Below are positions 34,471 to 42,665 of a stretch of 64,000 nucleotides of DNA, one piece after another. The notes under the pieces were generated by a model. That model did not search any database, was not told the origin of the DNA, and saw only the letters and a program-made list of their open reading frames with translations. This DNA comes from Actinotalea sp. JY-7876 (GTDB taxonomy: Bacteria; Actinomycetota; Actinomycetes; Actinomycetales; Cellulomonadaceae), in NCBI RefSeq assembly GCF_014042015.1, contig NZ_CP059493.1, forward strand, positions 2,666,001 through 2,730,000. Direction: 5' to 3'. The translations under genes and the position numbers were made by a program. Position 1 is the stretch's first letter. Each line of letters starts with the position of its first letter.

Positions 34471-34775
34471 CTGTGGACACCTCCGTTCCTTGATCGACTT
34501 GCCCGAACTATCGTCCGGGCGGTACCGGCCCAGAGTATCCGAAGGGCGTACTACGCGCATGTAGTTCGCTGTGGGCGCACCTCCGTCCGAGAGGGCTTGC
34601 GCCGTGCGGGGCGTTCTGTGGGCGGGACGGACGTTGACAGTGGCGCGCGCGGCACCGCACGCCTCTTGGCGAGGCGCCTCACCGACGTCCAGCCGGGTGA
34701 GAGGGCTTGTCGCCGGTGGGCGCTTCGCGTATGGAGGCGCGCAAACCACGAAGAGCCCCGCTCCCATGAGGAGGG

Positions 34776-35174
34776 CTAGGCTCTGAGTGGATCTGCCTTA
34801 ATGTGCGAGCGGTTGTGCTCTTGTGACTCACGGAACGCCTCGTGGAAGGTCGCGCGGTCCTTTCCGGTGGCGCCGCACACCGAGGACAAACGAACCGGTG
34901 AAGGGCGACTTTCCCGGATGTCCGAGGTCACGGCCGATAGCCCGGTATCCCTCGGTTCGTCTCGCAGAGGCGCCCGCGTCCCTTCGGTGAGGTGCAAGCC
35001 GCACCTCACGCAGGCGTCAGGGTCCTGGGCGTCGAACTCCGACGGGAGCAGGACCTTCACGACCGCGCCGCAGACGCCGCGGTCGTACTTCCACGAGGGC
35101 AGGAACTCTGCCTCGACTGAACGTCGCCTCCACCTCGAGACGGCGTCTACAGGTCCAGGCTCCTCCGGGAGCAC
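34776..35174 (-). pseudogene. Possible decayed small gene in the island
   Basis: A 132-codon frame whose middle reads like real protein (L-P-S-W-K-Y-D-R-G-V-C-G-A-V-V-K-V-L-L-P, then D-A-C-V-R-C-G-L-H-L). The frame is open further upstream to a stop near 35236 with no ATG or GTG and no ribosome site, so the 5' end seems to be missing. The family is not known. Confidence 0.3.
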
Positions 35175-35381
35175 CTTGTCTATCGCATGGTCCTTCGGGT
35201 CGCTTTGCTCGTCGTACGAGCCGAGGCCGGCGTAGGTTCAGCGACCCTCCGCACGGATGCTCACATTGGTGAGCGCCGCACGGAAGTCCGACAAGTAGTG
35301 CCGCGTTAAGAGAACCCCGTCATCGACTCGCCAACGTGAGCGAGCGGCGGGCTAGCGACGCACCGGCCGCCGCGATGGCCT

Positions 35382-35615
35382 GCGTGGCAGACGCAGCGGT
35401 TCCGCGAGCTCGAGGTCGCCGATGACGGGTGGACGGTGACGCTGCGCCCGGAGCAGGTCGTCGAGATCGCGTTCGACGGGCTGCAGCGCTCGACGCGCTA
35501 CCCGGGCGGCCTGGCGCTGCGCTTCGCGCGCGTCCTGCGCTACCGGGACGACAAGACGCCGGCCGAGGCGGACACGATCGGCACGGTGCGGGAGCTCTCG
35601 CCGCCGGGCGGGTAG
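35382..35615 (+). pseudogene. Displaced ligase 3' end, copy D
   Basis: Begins inside the ligase coding sequence at GCGTGGCAGACGCAGCGG, matches the intact gene for 210 bp with two mismatches, and continues in the ligase frame to its own TAG with the ending [10 protein letters not shown]. It lacks everything upstream. Most likely the original gene end, cut off by the island insertion. Confidence 0.88.
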
Positions 35616-35671
35616 CCGCTCGCGGTGCCTACAGTGGACGGTCGATCGCTCGTCCGGCGCAAGGAGTGAGC

Positions 35672-36727
35672 ATGAACCCGACCATCAGCGTCCTCTTCCG
35701 CGCCATCCCGCTCGCGATGGGGGCGGTGTGCCTCGCGTTCGGGCTCGACGTCCTCGCCGCCGGGGACGACGCCGCGCACTTCGTCGCCGGGCACGTCCTC
35801 GTCGCCCTCACCGCCATCTGCGTCGCGCTCTTCACGACCGCCGCGACGATCATCCGCCAGCTCATCCACCGCTACGGCCGCCCCTGGGAGATCGCCCTGC
35901 CGGCCCTCGGGTACGCCGTCGCGCTCGCCACGGTCGGCTGGGGCATCTCGATCCTCGGACGGGGCGAGGAGCCCCAGTTCGTCGTGGCGGGCCACGTGGT
36001 GCTCGGCATTGGGTTCATCGCGACGTGCGTGAGCACCGTGGCCACGGCGTCCACGAAGTTCGTCCTCATCCAGCGCAGCGGCGCGCTGGGACCGGGCGGC
36101 GGCCCGCCCGACGGCGCCTACTCCCGGCGGGCCGGGATCGTCCTGGTGGCGATCCCCGCCGTCGTCGCGCTCGCCGGGCTGGTGATCGCCGGCACGCTCT
36201 ACGCGCAGGGCGGCACGCACGCCCTCGTCGCGGGGAACGTGCTCACCGGGCTGTCCGTCATCTGCGCGGCGCTCGTCTCCCTGGTCGCGAGCGTGGTGCG
36301 CCAGGTGCGCAACGAGTTCGGCGACGCCGAGCGCCTCCGCTGGACGTGGTGGGTCGTGGCGATGGGCACGACGAACGTGGTCCTCGGCCTCGCGGTGCTG
36401 CTCGGCTCGGACGACCCGGCCCGGATCGCCCCGGGCAACGTCCTCATCGGGCTCGGCCTCGTGTGCTTCAGCATCCTGTCGAAGGTGGTGCTGCTCGCCC
36501 TCGTCTGGCGCCGCTCGTTCCCGCTCGCCAACCGCATCCCGCTCATCCCGGTGGGGACCGCGCTGACGTGCCTCTTCTACGCCGCGTTCCTCTTCCAGGC
36601 GACGCTAACGGGGCCGGCGTTCTTCGTCCCCGCCCACGTCCTGGTCGGGCTCGGCGCCGTCTGCTTCACCCTGTTCTCGATCGTCTCGATCCTCGAGGCG
36701 GGCACGTCGGGCGCGTCGGACGCCTGA
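35672..36727 (+). CDS. DUF2776 family multi-pass membrane protein
   Basis: A 351-residue protein with about ten hydrophobic helices arranged as repeated units, each containing a V/I-A-G-H-V or A-P-G-N-V motif followed by L-x-G-L-x-x-I/V-C-x-A-L. The opening I-S-V-L-F-R-A-I-P-L-A-M-G matches DUF2776 as I remember it; the function is unknown. AAGGAG lies five bases upstream of the ATG and a TACAGT box lies at 35630-35635. The promoter sits just past the end of ligase copy D. Confidence 0.8.
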   Translation: MNPTISVLFRAIPLAMGAVCLAFGLDVLAAGDDAAHFVAGHVLVALTAICVALFTTAATIIRQLIHRYGRPWEIALPALGYAVALATVGWGISILGRGEEPQFVVAGHVVLGIGFIATCVSTVATASTKFVLIQRSGALGPGGGPPDGAYSRRAGIVLVAIPAVVALAGLVIAGTLYAQGGTHALVAGNVLTGLSVICAALVSLVASVVRQVRNEFGDAERLRWTWWVVAMGTTNVVLGLAVLLGSDDPARIAPGNVLIGLGLVCFSILSKVVLLALVWRRSFPLANRIPLIPVGTALTCLFYAAFLFQATLTGPAFFVPAHVLVGLGAVCFTLFSIVSILEAGTSGASDA

Positions 36728-36771
36728 ACCCGGGTGGGCGGCGGGCCGCCGGTGACGGCGGCCCGTGCCCG

Positions 36772-36933
36772 TCACCCGTGCGTCGGGCGGCGGTGCAGCG
36801 TCAGGTGCGGCAGGTGGACGCCGCGGACGCGGGGCGGCACGCCGCGCTCGGCGGCTGCGACGCGGCGCTGGAGGCGCTGCTCGAGGCGGCGTTCCTGGGA
36901 GCGGTAGAGCGAGAGGTACAGGTCGGGGTGCAC
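36772..36933 (-). CDS. Small basic hypothetical protein
   Basis: A 53-residue protein beginning V/M-H-P-D-L-Y-L-S-L-Y-R-S-Q-E-R-R-L-E-Q-R-L-Q-R-R: an amphipathic Arg/Glu helix followed by a basic tail ending in H-R-R-P-T-H-G. Short proteins opening H-P-D-L-Y-L occur in related actinobacteria in my recollection. GTG 36933 follows AGGAG by six bases. The next 155 bases upstream are empty apart from a terminator. Confidence 0.5.
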   Translation of the reverse strand: MHPDLYLSLYRSQERRLEQRLQRRVAAAERGVPPRVRGVHLPHLTLHRRPTHG

Positions 36934-37088
36934 GGGGGTCTCCTGCGCTCGTGGGGCCGTGGCCGGTGGGCCACGTCGGCCGGCGGAGCGGGTCGCGCCC
37001 CGCGGGGGCCGGCGAGACGTCCGTGTCCCGCCCAGCCAGGCTCCCACCCCCGGCAGGCACGCCGCCGGGACCTTGGACCGCGGCCATC

Positions 37089-37133
37089 AGGGTGACGCGC
37101 TCGGGTCGGTATCCGACGCGGACGCGTCACCCT
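37089..37133 (-). terminator. Terminator after the FadH-like reductase gene
   Basis: Perfect 11-bp arms (37089-37099 AGGGTGACGCG and 37123-37133) enclosing a second small hairpin, GTCGG-TAT-CCGAC. The structure starts 7 bases after the reductase stop on the minus strand. Confidence 0.65.
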
Positions 37134-37140
37134 GCGCGGC

Positions 37141-39084
37141 TCAGAGCGCGCGCGCGACCTCGTAGGCCTCGGCGATGGCGTCGATGGCCCGGCGGGCGCT
37201 GACGGCGTCGCCCACCACGTGGCACTCGATGCCCCGCGCCGCGCAGTGCTCGACGAGCGCCGAGTGGTCCACCGGCACGGACCCGACGGCGGCGACCACC
37301 AGGTCGGCCGCGATCTCGCCGAGCTCCCCGTCGCTCTCGACCACGACGCCCGCGGCGGTCACGCGCGCGCACGTCGCGTCGGTCACCACGGTGATGCCCT
37401 CGCGCGCGACGGCCTCCATGACGCAGATGCGCCGGAGCTGACCCAGGTCCCCGCCCACGGCCTCGGCCGTCTCGACGACCGTGACCGCGACGCCCTGCTC
37501 GGCGAGGTGCTCGGCGGCCTCGAGGCCGACCAGACCGCCACCGATGACGACGGCGCTGCGCACCCCGCTGCGCACGGCCGGTGCCTCGCCGCGCAGCACG
37601 GCGAAGGCGTCGGTGAGGTTCGCCCCGTCCTCCACGGGCACCGGGAGCGCGCGCGGCACGGCACCCGTCGCGACGACGACGGCGTCGGGCGCCACCTCGT
37701 CGATGAGCGCCGGCGTCACCGGGGTGCTCAGGCGCACCTCGACCCCGGCCCGCACCGCCTGCTCGCCGCGCGACACCGCCGCGTCGCGCATCTCGCCCTT
37801 GCGCGGCGCGTGCCCAGCCAGCTCGAACTGACCGCCGAGCGCGCCGCTCGCCTCGCACAGCACCGGGCGGTGCCCGCGCTCCTGCAGCACGAGCGCCGCC
37901 TCGATCCCGGCGACGCCGCCGCCCGCCACCAGGACGCGTCGCGGCCGCCCGGTGACCTGCAGCGTGCCCTCGCCCTCGCGCCCGACCCGCGGGTTGCGCA
38001 GGCACGTGATGGGCTGGCCCAGCACGAAGCGGTCGAAGCAGCCCTGGTTGCACGCGACGCACATGACGATGTCTTCCGCGCGTCCCTCGGCCGCCTTGCG
38101 GCAGAAGTCGGGGTCCGCGATCTGCCCGCGCCCGACGACGACCATGTCCGCCATCCCGGAGGCGATGATGTCGTCGCCCTGCGCCGGGTGGTTGATGCGC
38201 CCGACGGCGATCGTCGGCATGCCGGTCCCCCGCCGGATCGCCGCCGCGTTCTCCACGTTGAAGCCGCGCTCGAGGTCGATCGGCGGCACCTCGTACTTGA
38301 TGGCCGAGGTGACGATGTTGCCGCGGGAGACGTCCAGGACGTCCACGCCCGCCTCCTGGGCGAGGCGGCAGAACGCGATGACGTCGTCGCGCGTGAGCCC
38401 GCCGGGCAGCTCGTCGTCGAGCGCGTCGATGCGCATGAGCAGCGGCATGTCGTCGGGGATGCTCGCGCGGATCGCGCGGATGCACTCCAGCGGGTAGCGG
38501 GCACGGTTCTCGAAGGAGCCGCCGTACTCGTCCGTGCGCTGGTTGAGCGCGGGCGACAGGAAGGAGTGGGGCGAGTAGTTGTGCGCGCAGTGGAACTCGA
38601 CCGCGTCGAAGCCCGCGGCGACGGCGCGGGCTGCCGCCTCACCCCACGCCTGCACGACCTCGGCGATCTTCTCGACGCTCGAGCCGGGGATCTGGCCGCC
38701 GGGCGTCGGCAGGCCGCTCGCCGTCACGAGCTCGAGCGCTGCGGGGTCCTGCCCCCAGGCGGCCATGCCGCCCTGCCACAGCTGCACGGCGCAGCGTGCG
38801 CCGGCGGCGTGCACGGCGTCGGTGAAGCGCCGGAGCCCGGCGACGTACGTGTCGTCGGCGATGCTCAGGAAGTTCCGCGGGGCGGAGGGCGTGTGGACCG
38901 AGCAGCACTCGGTGATGAGCAGCCCGCAGCCGCCCTCGGCGCGCGCGACGTGGTAGTCGATGAGCTGGTCGCTGACGTGGCCGCCGTCGGCCACGAAGCC
39001 GGTGGCCATGGCCGGGAAGACGACGCGGTTGCGCAGCTCGAGCCCGCGCAGGGTCATCGGGGCGAGCAGGTGGTCGTACGGCAT
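37141..39084 (-). CDS. Old-yellow-enzyme/2,4-dienoyl-CoA reductase-like Fe-S flavoprotein
   Basis: A 647-residue protein. Residues 1 to about 340 form an FMN-binding TIM barrel (N-R-V-V-F-P-A-M-A-T-G, H-C-A-H-N-Y-S-P-H-S-F-L-S-P). The 4Fe-4S cluster motif is C-V-A-C-N-Q-G-C-F-D-x7-P-I-T-C-L. The C-terminal part has two dinucleotide folds, V-A-G-G-G-V-A-G-I-E-A-A and V-I-G-G-G-L-V-G-L-E-A-A. This is the FadH/trimethylamine-dehydrogenase architecture. The substrate is uncertain. ATG 39084 follows AGGAGG by five bases. It is divergent from a TetR gene that may control it. Confidence 0.9.
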   Translation of the reverse strand: MPYDHLLAPMTLRGLELRNRVVFPAMATGFVADGGHVSDQLIDYHVARAEGGCGLLITECCSVHTPSAPRNFLSIADDTYVAGLRRFTDAVHAAGARCAVQLWQGGMAAWGQDPAALELVTASGLPTPGGQIPGSSVEKIAEVVQAWGEAAARAVAAGFDAVEFHCAHNYSPHSFLSPALNQRTDEYGGSFENRARYPLECIRAIRASIPDDMPLLMRIDALDDELPGGLTRDDVIAFCRLAQEAGVDVLDVSRGNIVTSAIKYEVPPIDLERGFNVENAAAIRRGTGMPTIAVGRINHPAQGDDIIASGMADMVVVGRGQIADPDFCRKAAEGRAEDIVMCVACNQGCFDRFVLGQPITCLRNPRVGREGEGTLQVTGRPRRVLVAGGGVAGIEAALVLQERGHRPVLCEASGALGGQFELAGHAPRKGEMRDAAVSRGEQAVRAGVEVRLSTPVTPALIDEVAPDAVVVATGAVPRALPVPVEDGANLTDAFAVLRGEAPAVRSGVRSAVVIGGGLVGLEAAEHLAEQGVAVTVVETAEAVGGDLGQLRRICVMEAVAREGITVVTDATCARVTAAGVVVESDGELGEIAADLVVAAVGSVPVDHSALVEHCAARGIECHVVGDAVSARRAIDAIAEAYEVARAL

Positions 39085-39262
39085 GACTTCCTCCTGGGAC
39101 CGGCGGTGGCGCCGCACGGGCGACGCTGCGGCGGCTCCATGCTCGTGGCGCTGCGCCCCCGCGACGCGGGACCTTCGGGTCCCGCCGGGCCCTGGCCCTC
39201 CGGCCGCGCTCGCCGAGGCGGTCCCGGACCGTGGCGGCGGCGTGGTCCCGGGTGGCGCTGGC

Positions 39263-39268
39263 TAGGCT
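39263..39268 (+). promoter_or_regulatory. Leaderless-type -10 box (TAGGCT) of the TetR gene
   Basis: TAGGCT ends seven bases before the GTG of the TetR-family gene. Confidence 0.5.
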
Positions 39269-39275
39269 CGGGACC

Positions 39276-39953
39276 GTGCCCAGCCCCACGCCAGAGCCGT
39301 CGCGGAGCGTCGAGGACGAGACCCGTCCGCTGCGCAGCGACGCCGCGCGCAACCGGGACCGGATCATCGGGGCGGCGCGCGAGCTGTTCGCCTCGCGCGG
39401 CCTGGGGGTCGGGCTCAACGAGGTCGCGCACCACGCGGGCCTCGGGGTCGGCACCGTCTACCGGCGCTTCCCCGACAAGCAGGCGCTCGTCGACGCGGCG
39501 CTCGCCGAGCCGCTGCAGCGCATGCGCGACGTCGCCGACCAGGCGCTACGGGCGCCGCGGGCGTGGGACGGGCTCATGCTGCTGCTGAGCGAGGGGGCGG
39601 CCCTCCTGGCCGCGAACCTGGGCCTGCGCGACGTCGCGCTCACGCGCGGCGACGGCCCGAGCACGCTGACCGCCGAGCGCGAGGGGTTCGCCGCGGTCGC
39701 GAGCACCCTGCTGGACCAGGCGCGCGCCGAGGGCGACCTGCGTCCGGGCGTCACCGGCGACGACGTCTACGTGCTGCTGTGGATGCTCACGGAGCTGGCC
39801 GAGCACAGCGCCGACGTCCGCCCCGACGCCTACGTCCGCTACCTCCAGCTGCTCACCGACGGCCTGCGCAGCGGACCCGGACGCGCCCCGCTCCCGGCCC
39901 CGCTGACCACCGACGAGGCGGTCGAGATCAGCCGGCGGTGGGCGGGCCGCTGA
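39276..39953 (+). CDS. TetR-family transcriptional regulator
   Basis: A 225-residue regulator. The helix-turn-helix lies at residues 25-65: N-R-D-R-I-I-G-A-A-R-E-L-F-A-S-R-G, then V-A-H-H-A-G-L-G-V-G-T-V-Y-R-R-F-P-D-K. The C-terminal ligand domain is variable. GTG 39276 is chosen for the TAGGCT box seven bases before it. It is divergent from the FadH-like gene and convergent with the MMPL exporter; the divergent gene is the likelier target. The stop codon forms the loop of a terminator hairpin. Confidence 0.88.
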   Translation: MPSPTPEPSRSVEDETRPLRSDAARNRDRIIGAARELFASRGLGVGLNEVAHHAGLGVGTVYRRFPDKQALVDAALAEPLQRMRDVADQALRAPRAWDGLMLLLSEGAALLAANLGLRDVALTRGDGPSTLTAEREGFAAVASTLLDQARAEGDLRPGVTGDDVYVLLWMLTELAEHSADVRPDAYVRYLQLLTDGLRSGPGRAPLPAPLTTDEAVEISRRWAGR

Positions 39954-39968
39954 GCGGCCCGCCCACCG
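39936..39968. terminator. Bidirectional terminator with the TetR stop codon as its loop
   Basis: Perfect 15-bp arms (39936-39950 CGGTGGGCGGGCCGC and 39954-39968) with loop TGA, which is the TetR stop codon. It ends six bases before the stop of the convergent MMPL gene. Confidence 0.7.
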
Positions 39969-39974
39969 CACCGG

Positions 39975-42497
39975 TCAGGACGAGGTGACCGACGTCCGGT
40001 CGTCGGCGTCCTCGTGGATCGCGTGGTGCCGCCGCTCGAGCTGGGCGCCCTCGACGTCGACGTCCGGCAGGAGCCGGTCGAGCCAGCGCGGCAGCCACCA
40101 CGCCTTCTCGCCCACGAGGTGCATCAGCGCGGGGACGAGCAGCATGCGGACGAGGAAGGCGTCGACGAGCACGCCGAACGCCAGGCCGAAGCCGATGGGC
40201 CGGATGATCGCGGTGTGCGAGAACACGAAGCCGCCGAAGACGGCGATCATGATGATCGCCGCGGCGGTGACCACCGCGCGCCCGGCGCGCACGCCCTGCG
40301 TCACGGCCCGGCGGGCGCCCGCGCCGTGCGCGTACGCCTCGCGCATGCCTGACGTGAGGAACAGCTGGTAGTCCATCGCGAGGCCGAACAGCACGCCGAC
40401 CAGGATGATCGGCAGGAAGCTCAGCACGGGGCCGGGGTCGTGCACGCCGAAGACGTCGCCGAGCCAGCCCCACTGGTAGATCGCGACCACGCCGCCGAAG
40501 GCCGCGTAGACGGACAGGATGAAGCCGGCCGTCGCGATGAGCGGCACGACGAGCGACCGGAACACCACGACGAGGATGATCAGCGACAGGCCGATGACGA
40601 CGGCGAGGTAGACGGGCAGCGCCGCCGCGAGCTTCTCGGAGATGTCGATGTTGCCGCTGGCGGCGCCCGCGACGGCGAGCTCGCCCTCGGCGCCGTCCAC
40701 GCTCATGCCGCGCAGCTCGTGGACGAGCTCCTCGGTCGAGACGGCGTTCGGGCCCTCGGCCGGCACCACCTGGAAGGCCATCAGCGTGAGGTCGTCCGAC
40801 GTGCCGACCGGCACGACGGCCTCGACGTCGTCGACCGCGAGGATCTCGGCGCCGATGCGGGCCTGCAGGCCCATGACGTCCGCCTCCTGCGTGCCCTGGG
40901 GCAGGTCGGCGACGACGACGAGCGGGCCGTTGACGCCCTCGCCGAACGCGTCGGCGGTGACCATGTAGGCGCGGTACTGGCTCGAGTCCTCCGGCTCGGA
41001 GGAGCCGTCGGGCAGGCCGAGGCGCATGGACAGCGCCGGGATCGCCACGACCAGCAGGACGCCGACGCCCACCACCAGGCGCAGCACGGCCTTGCCGGTG
41101 GACATCGGCGGGAGGTCCGACGGCGGCGGCGTCGGCTTCGCGGTCCGCTGGCGGCGCGGCAGCATCCGCCGGCCGACGAGCGCGAGCAGCGCGGGCGTCG
41201 CGGTGACCGCGACCAGGACCGCCACGAGGACGCTGAACGCCGCGACCGTGCCCATGAGGGCCAGGAACGGGATCCCGGTCATGTTGAGCGCGAGCAGCGC
41301 GATGATCACCGTGGAACCGGCGAACACGACGGCGTTGCCGGAGGTCCCGTTCGCCAGGCCGATCGACTCGTGCACGTCGGCGCCCTCACGGAGCTGGCGG
41401 CGGTGCCGGTTGAGGATGAACAGCGAGTAGTCGATGCCCACCGCGAGGCCCAGCATGATGCCGAGGACCGGGGTCACCGAGATCATCTCGACGGTGCCCG
41501 AGAGCGCCATCGTCCCCAGCGCACCGATGCCGACGCCGATCAGCGCCGTGAGCAGCGGCAGGCCGGCCGCGACGAGCGTGCCCAGCATGACGAGCAGGAC
41601 GAGCGCGGCCACGACGACGCCGACGACCTCGGCCGCGCCGCCGATGTTCGGCACGCCGGCCACGAGCTCGTTGGACCAGTCGACCTCGAGGCCCTCGACG
41701 GGCTCGGCCGTGAAGGCGTCCCGCACCGCCTCCTTGGTCTCGGGCGCGACCTCGAACACGGGGTCCGTGAAGAGCACCGTGGCGATGGCGGCGGAGCCGT
41801 CCTCCGAGACCGTGCGGAAGCCCTCGGCCATCTCGAGGAGGGCCAGGCCGTCGGCCAGCACGGGCTCCTGCGCCTCGAGCTCGGCCCGGGCGGCGTCCAG
41901 CGCCGCCTGCTGCTCGTCGAGGAGCGCCAGGCCGGCGTCGAGCTGCGCCTGCTGGGCGTCGAGCTGAGGGGCGACCATGGCCAGCATCCCGGCCGCCTCG
42001 GCCTGGGCGCGGGCCTCGTCGAGCTGCACCTGACCGACCTCGGCCTGCGCGCGGGCGGCGTCGAGCTGCGCCTGGCCCTCGGCCAGCTGCGCCCGCCCCG
42101 CCTCGAGCTGGGCCTGTCCCTCGGCGAGCTGCTGCGCCTGCCCCGCGCGCTCGGCCTCAGTCGCGAACGGGTCGACGGTGGCCTCGACCCCGTCGACGTC
42201 GGCGGCCCGCGCCACGGCGGCGGCGATGCCCGCGCGCTGCTCCGCGGTGATCTCCGAGCCGTCGGCCGTGTGGAACACCACGCTCGCCGTGCCGCCGGAC
42301 GCGGTCTCGAGCTCGGCCTCGAGCCGGTCGGTCACCTCGGCCGTCGCCGTCCCGGGGATGGTGATCGCCGAGCTCACGGTGCCGCCCAGCGTCAGGTACG
42401 CAATGCCGGCGAGGGCGAGGAGGACGAGCCAGGCGACCAGGACGGTCCAGGCGCGCCGGGCGGAGAAGCGCCCCAGACGGTAGAGCAGCTCAGCCAT
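39975..42497 (-). CDS. MMPL/RND-family membrane exporter
   Basis: An 840-residue MMPL-type transporter with about twelve helices in two repeats. An N-terminal helix (W-T-V-L-V-A-W-L-V-L-L-A-L) is followed by a large extracytoplasmic loop, including about 120 residues of Gln/Ala/Glu/Leu repeats (G-Q-A-Q-L-E-A-G-R-A-Q-L-A-E) predicted as coiled coil. The transmembrane core has G-I-D-Y-S-L-F-I-L-N-R-H-R and A-M-D-Y-Q-L-F-L-T-S-G-M-R-E, the proton-relay Asp-Tyr pairs. ATG 42497 has GAGGAG upstream. The substrate is unknown; lipid-like or drug export is typical. Confidence 0.9.
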   Translation of the reverse strand: MAELLYRLGRFSARRAWTVLVAWLVLLALAGIAYLTLGGTVSSAITIPGTATAEVTDRLEAELETASGGTASVVFHTADGSEITAEQRAGIAAAVARAADVDGVEATVDPFATEAERAGQAQQLAEGQAQLEAGRAQLAEGQAQLDAARAQAEVGQVQLDEARAQAEAAGMLAMVAPQLDAQQAQLDAGLALLDEQQAALDAARAELEAQEPVLADGLALLEMAEGFRTVSEDGSAAIATVLFTDPVFEVAPETKEAVRDAFTAEPVEGLEVDWSNELVAGVPNIGGAAEVVGVVVAALVLLVMLGTLVAAGLPLLTALIGVGIGALGTMALSGTVEMISVTPVLGIMLGLAVGIDYSLFILNRHRRQLREGADVHESIGLANGTSGNAVVFAGSTVIIALLALNMTGIPFLALMGTVAAFSVLVAVLVAVTATPALLALVGRRMLPRRQRTAKPTPPPSDLPPMSTGKAVLRLVVGVGVLLVVAIPALSMRLGLPDGSSEPEDSSQYRAYMVTADAFGEGVNGPLVVVADLPQGTQEADVMGLQARIGAEILAVDDVEAVVPVGTSDDLTLMAFQVVPAEGPNAVSTEELVHELRGMSVDGAEGELAVAGAASGNIDISEKLAAALPVYLAVVIGLSLIILVVVFRSLVVPLIATAGFILSVYAAFGGVVAIYQWGWLGDVFGVHDPGPVLSFLPIILVGVLFGLAMDYQLFLTSGMREAYAHGAGARRAVTQGVRAGRAVVTAAAIIMIAVFGGFVFSHTAIIRPIGFGLAFGVLVDAFLVRMLLVPALMHLVGEKAWWLPRWLDRLLPDVDVEGAQLERRHHAIHEDADDRTSVTSS

Positions 42498-42665
42498 GAC
42501 GTGCGTCTCCTCGGACGGTGGGGGTCGTGGTGCGCGGGTCCCCGGACGGCCGCGAGGCCGCACGCCCGGTACGCCGCGCGTCGCGGCGGCGGGGCAGCAA
42601 AGGGATGACCCGTATCCGCATCGGAGTCTACGCCCGGGTCCGACGTCGGCGAGCGGTGGCCCCGC

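Larger units (their letters stand above)
34318..35381. other. Right part of the island, largely without convincing genes
   Basis: Just over 1 kb between the small membrane protein gene and copy D. It holds a possible 10-codon reading frame (34438-34470, minus), a possible decayed gene (34776-35174, minus), short hairpins at 34413-34427 and 35259-35274, and otherwise nothing recognisable. Confidence 0.5.
31378..35591. mobile_element. Putative genomic island at the 3' end of the ligase gene
   Basis: A 4,214-bp unit lies between two nearly identical copies of the ligase 3' end. It is clearly more AT-rich than its flanks and holds an OLD-like gene, a small membrane protein gene and degraded sequence. 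Two more partial ligase copies inside suggest several insertion rounds. No integrase, transposase or tRNA is seen, so movement may depend on recombination functions encoded elsewhere or on homologous recombination. Confidence 0.6.

Noticed and set aside
34438-34767. 109-codon minus-strand frame in the island
   Set aside because: No protein-like pattern over most of its length; only its last ten codons, with their own ribosome site, are kept as a weak candidate.
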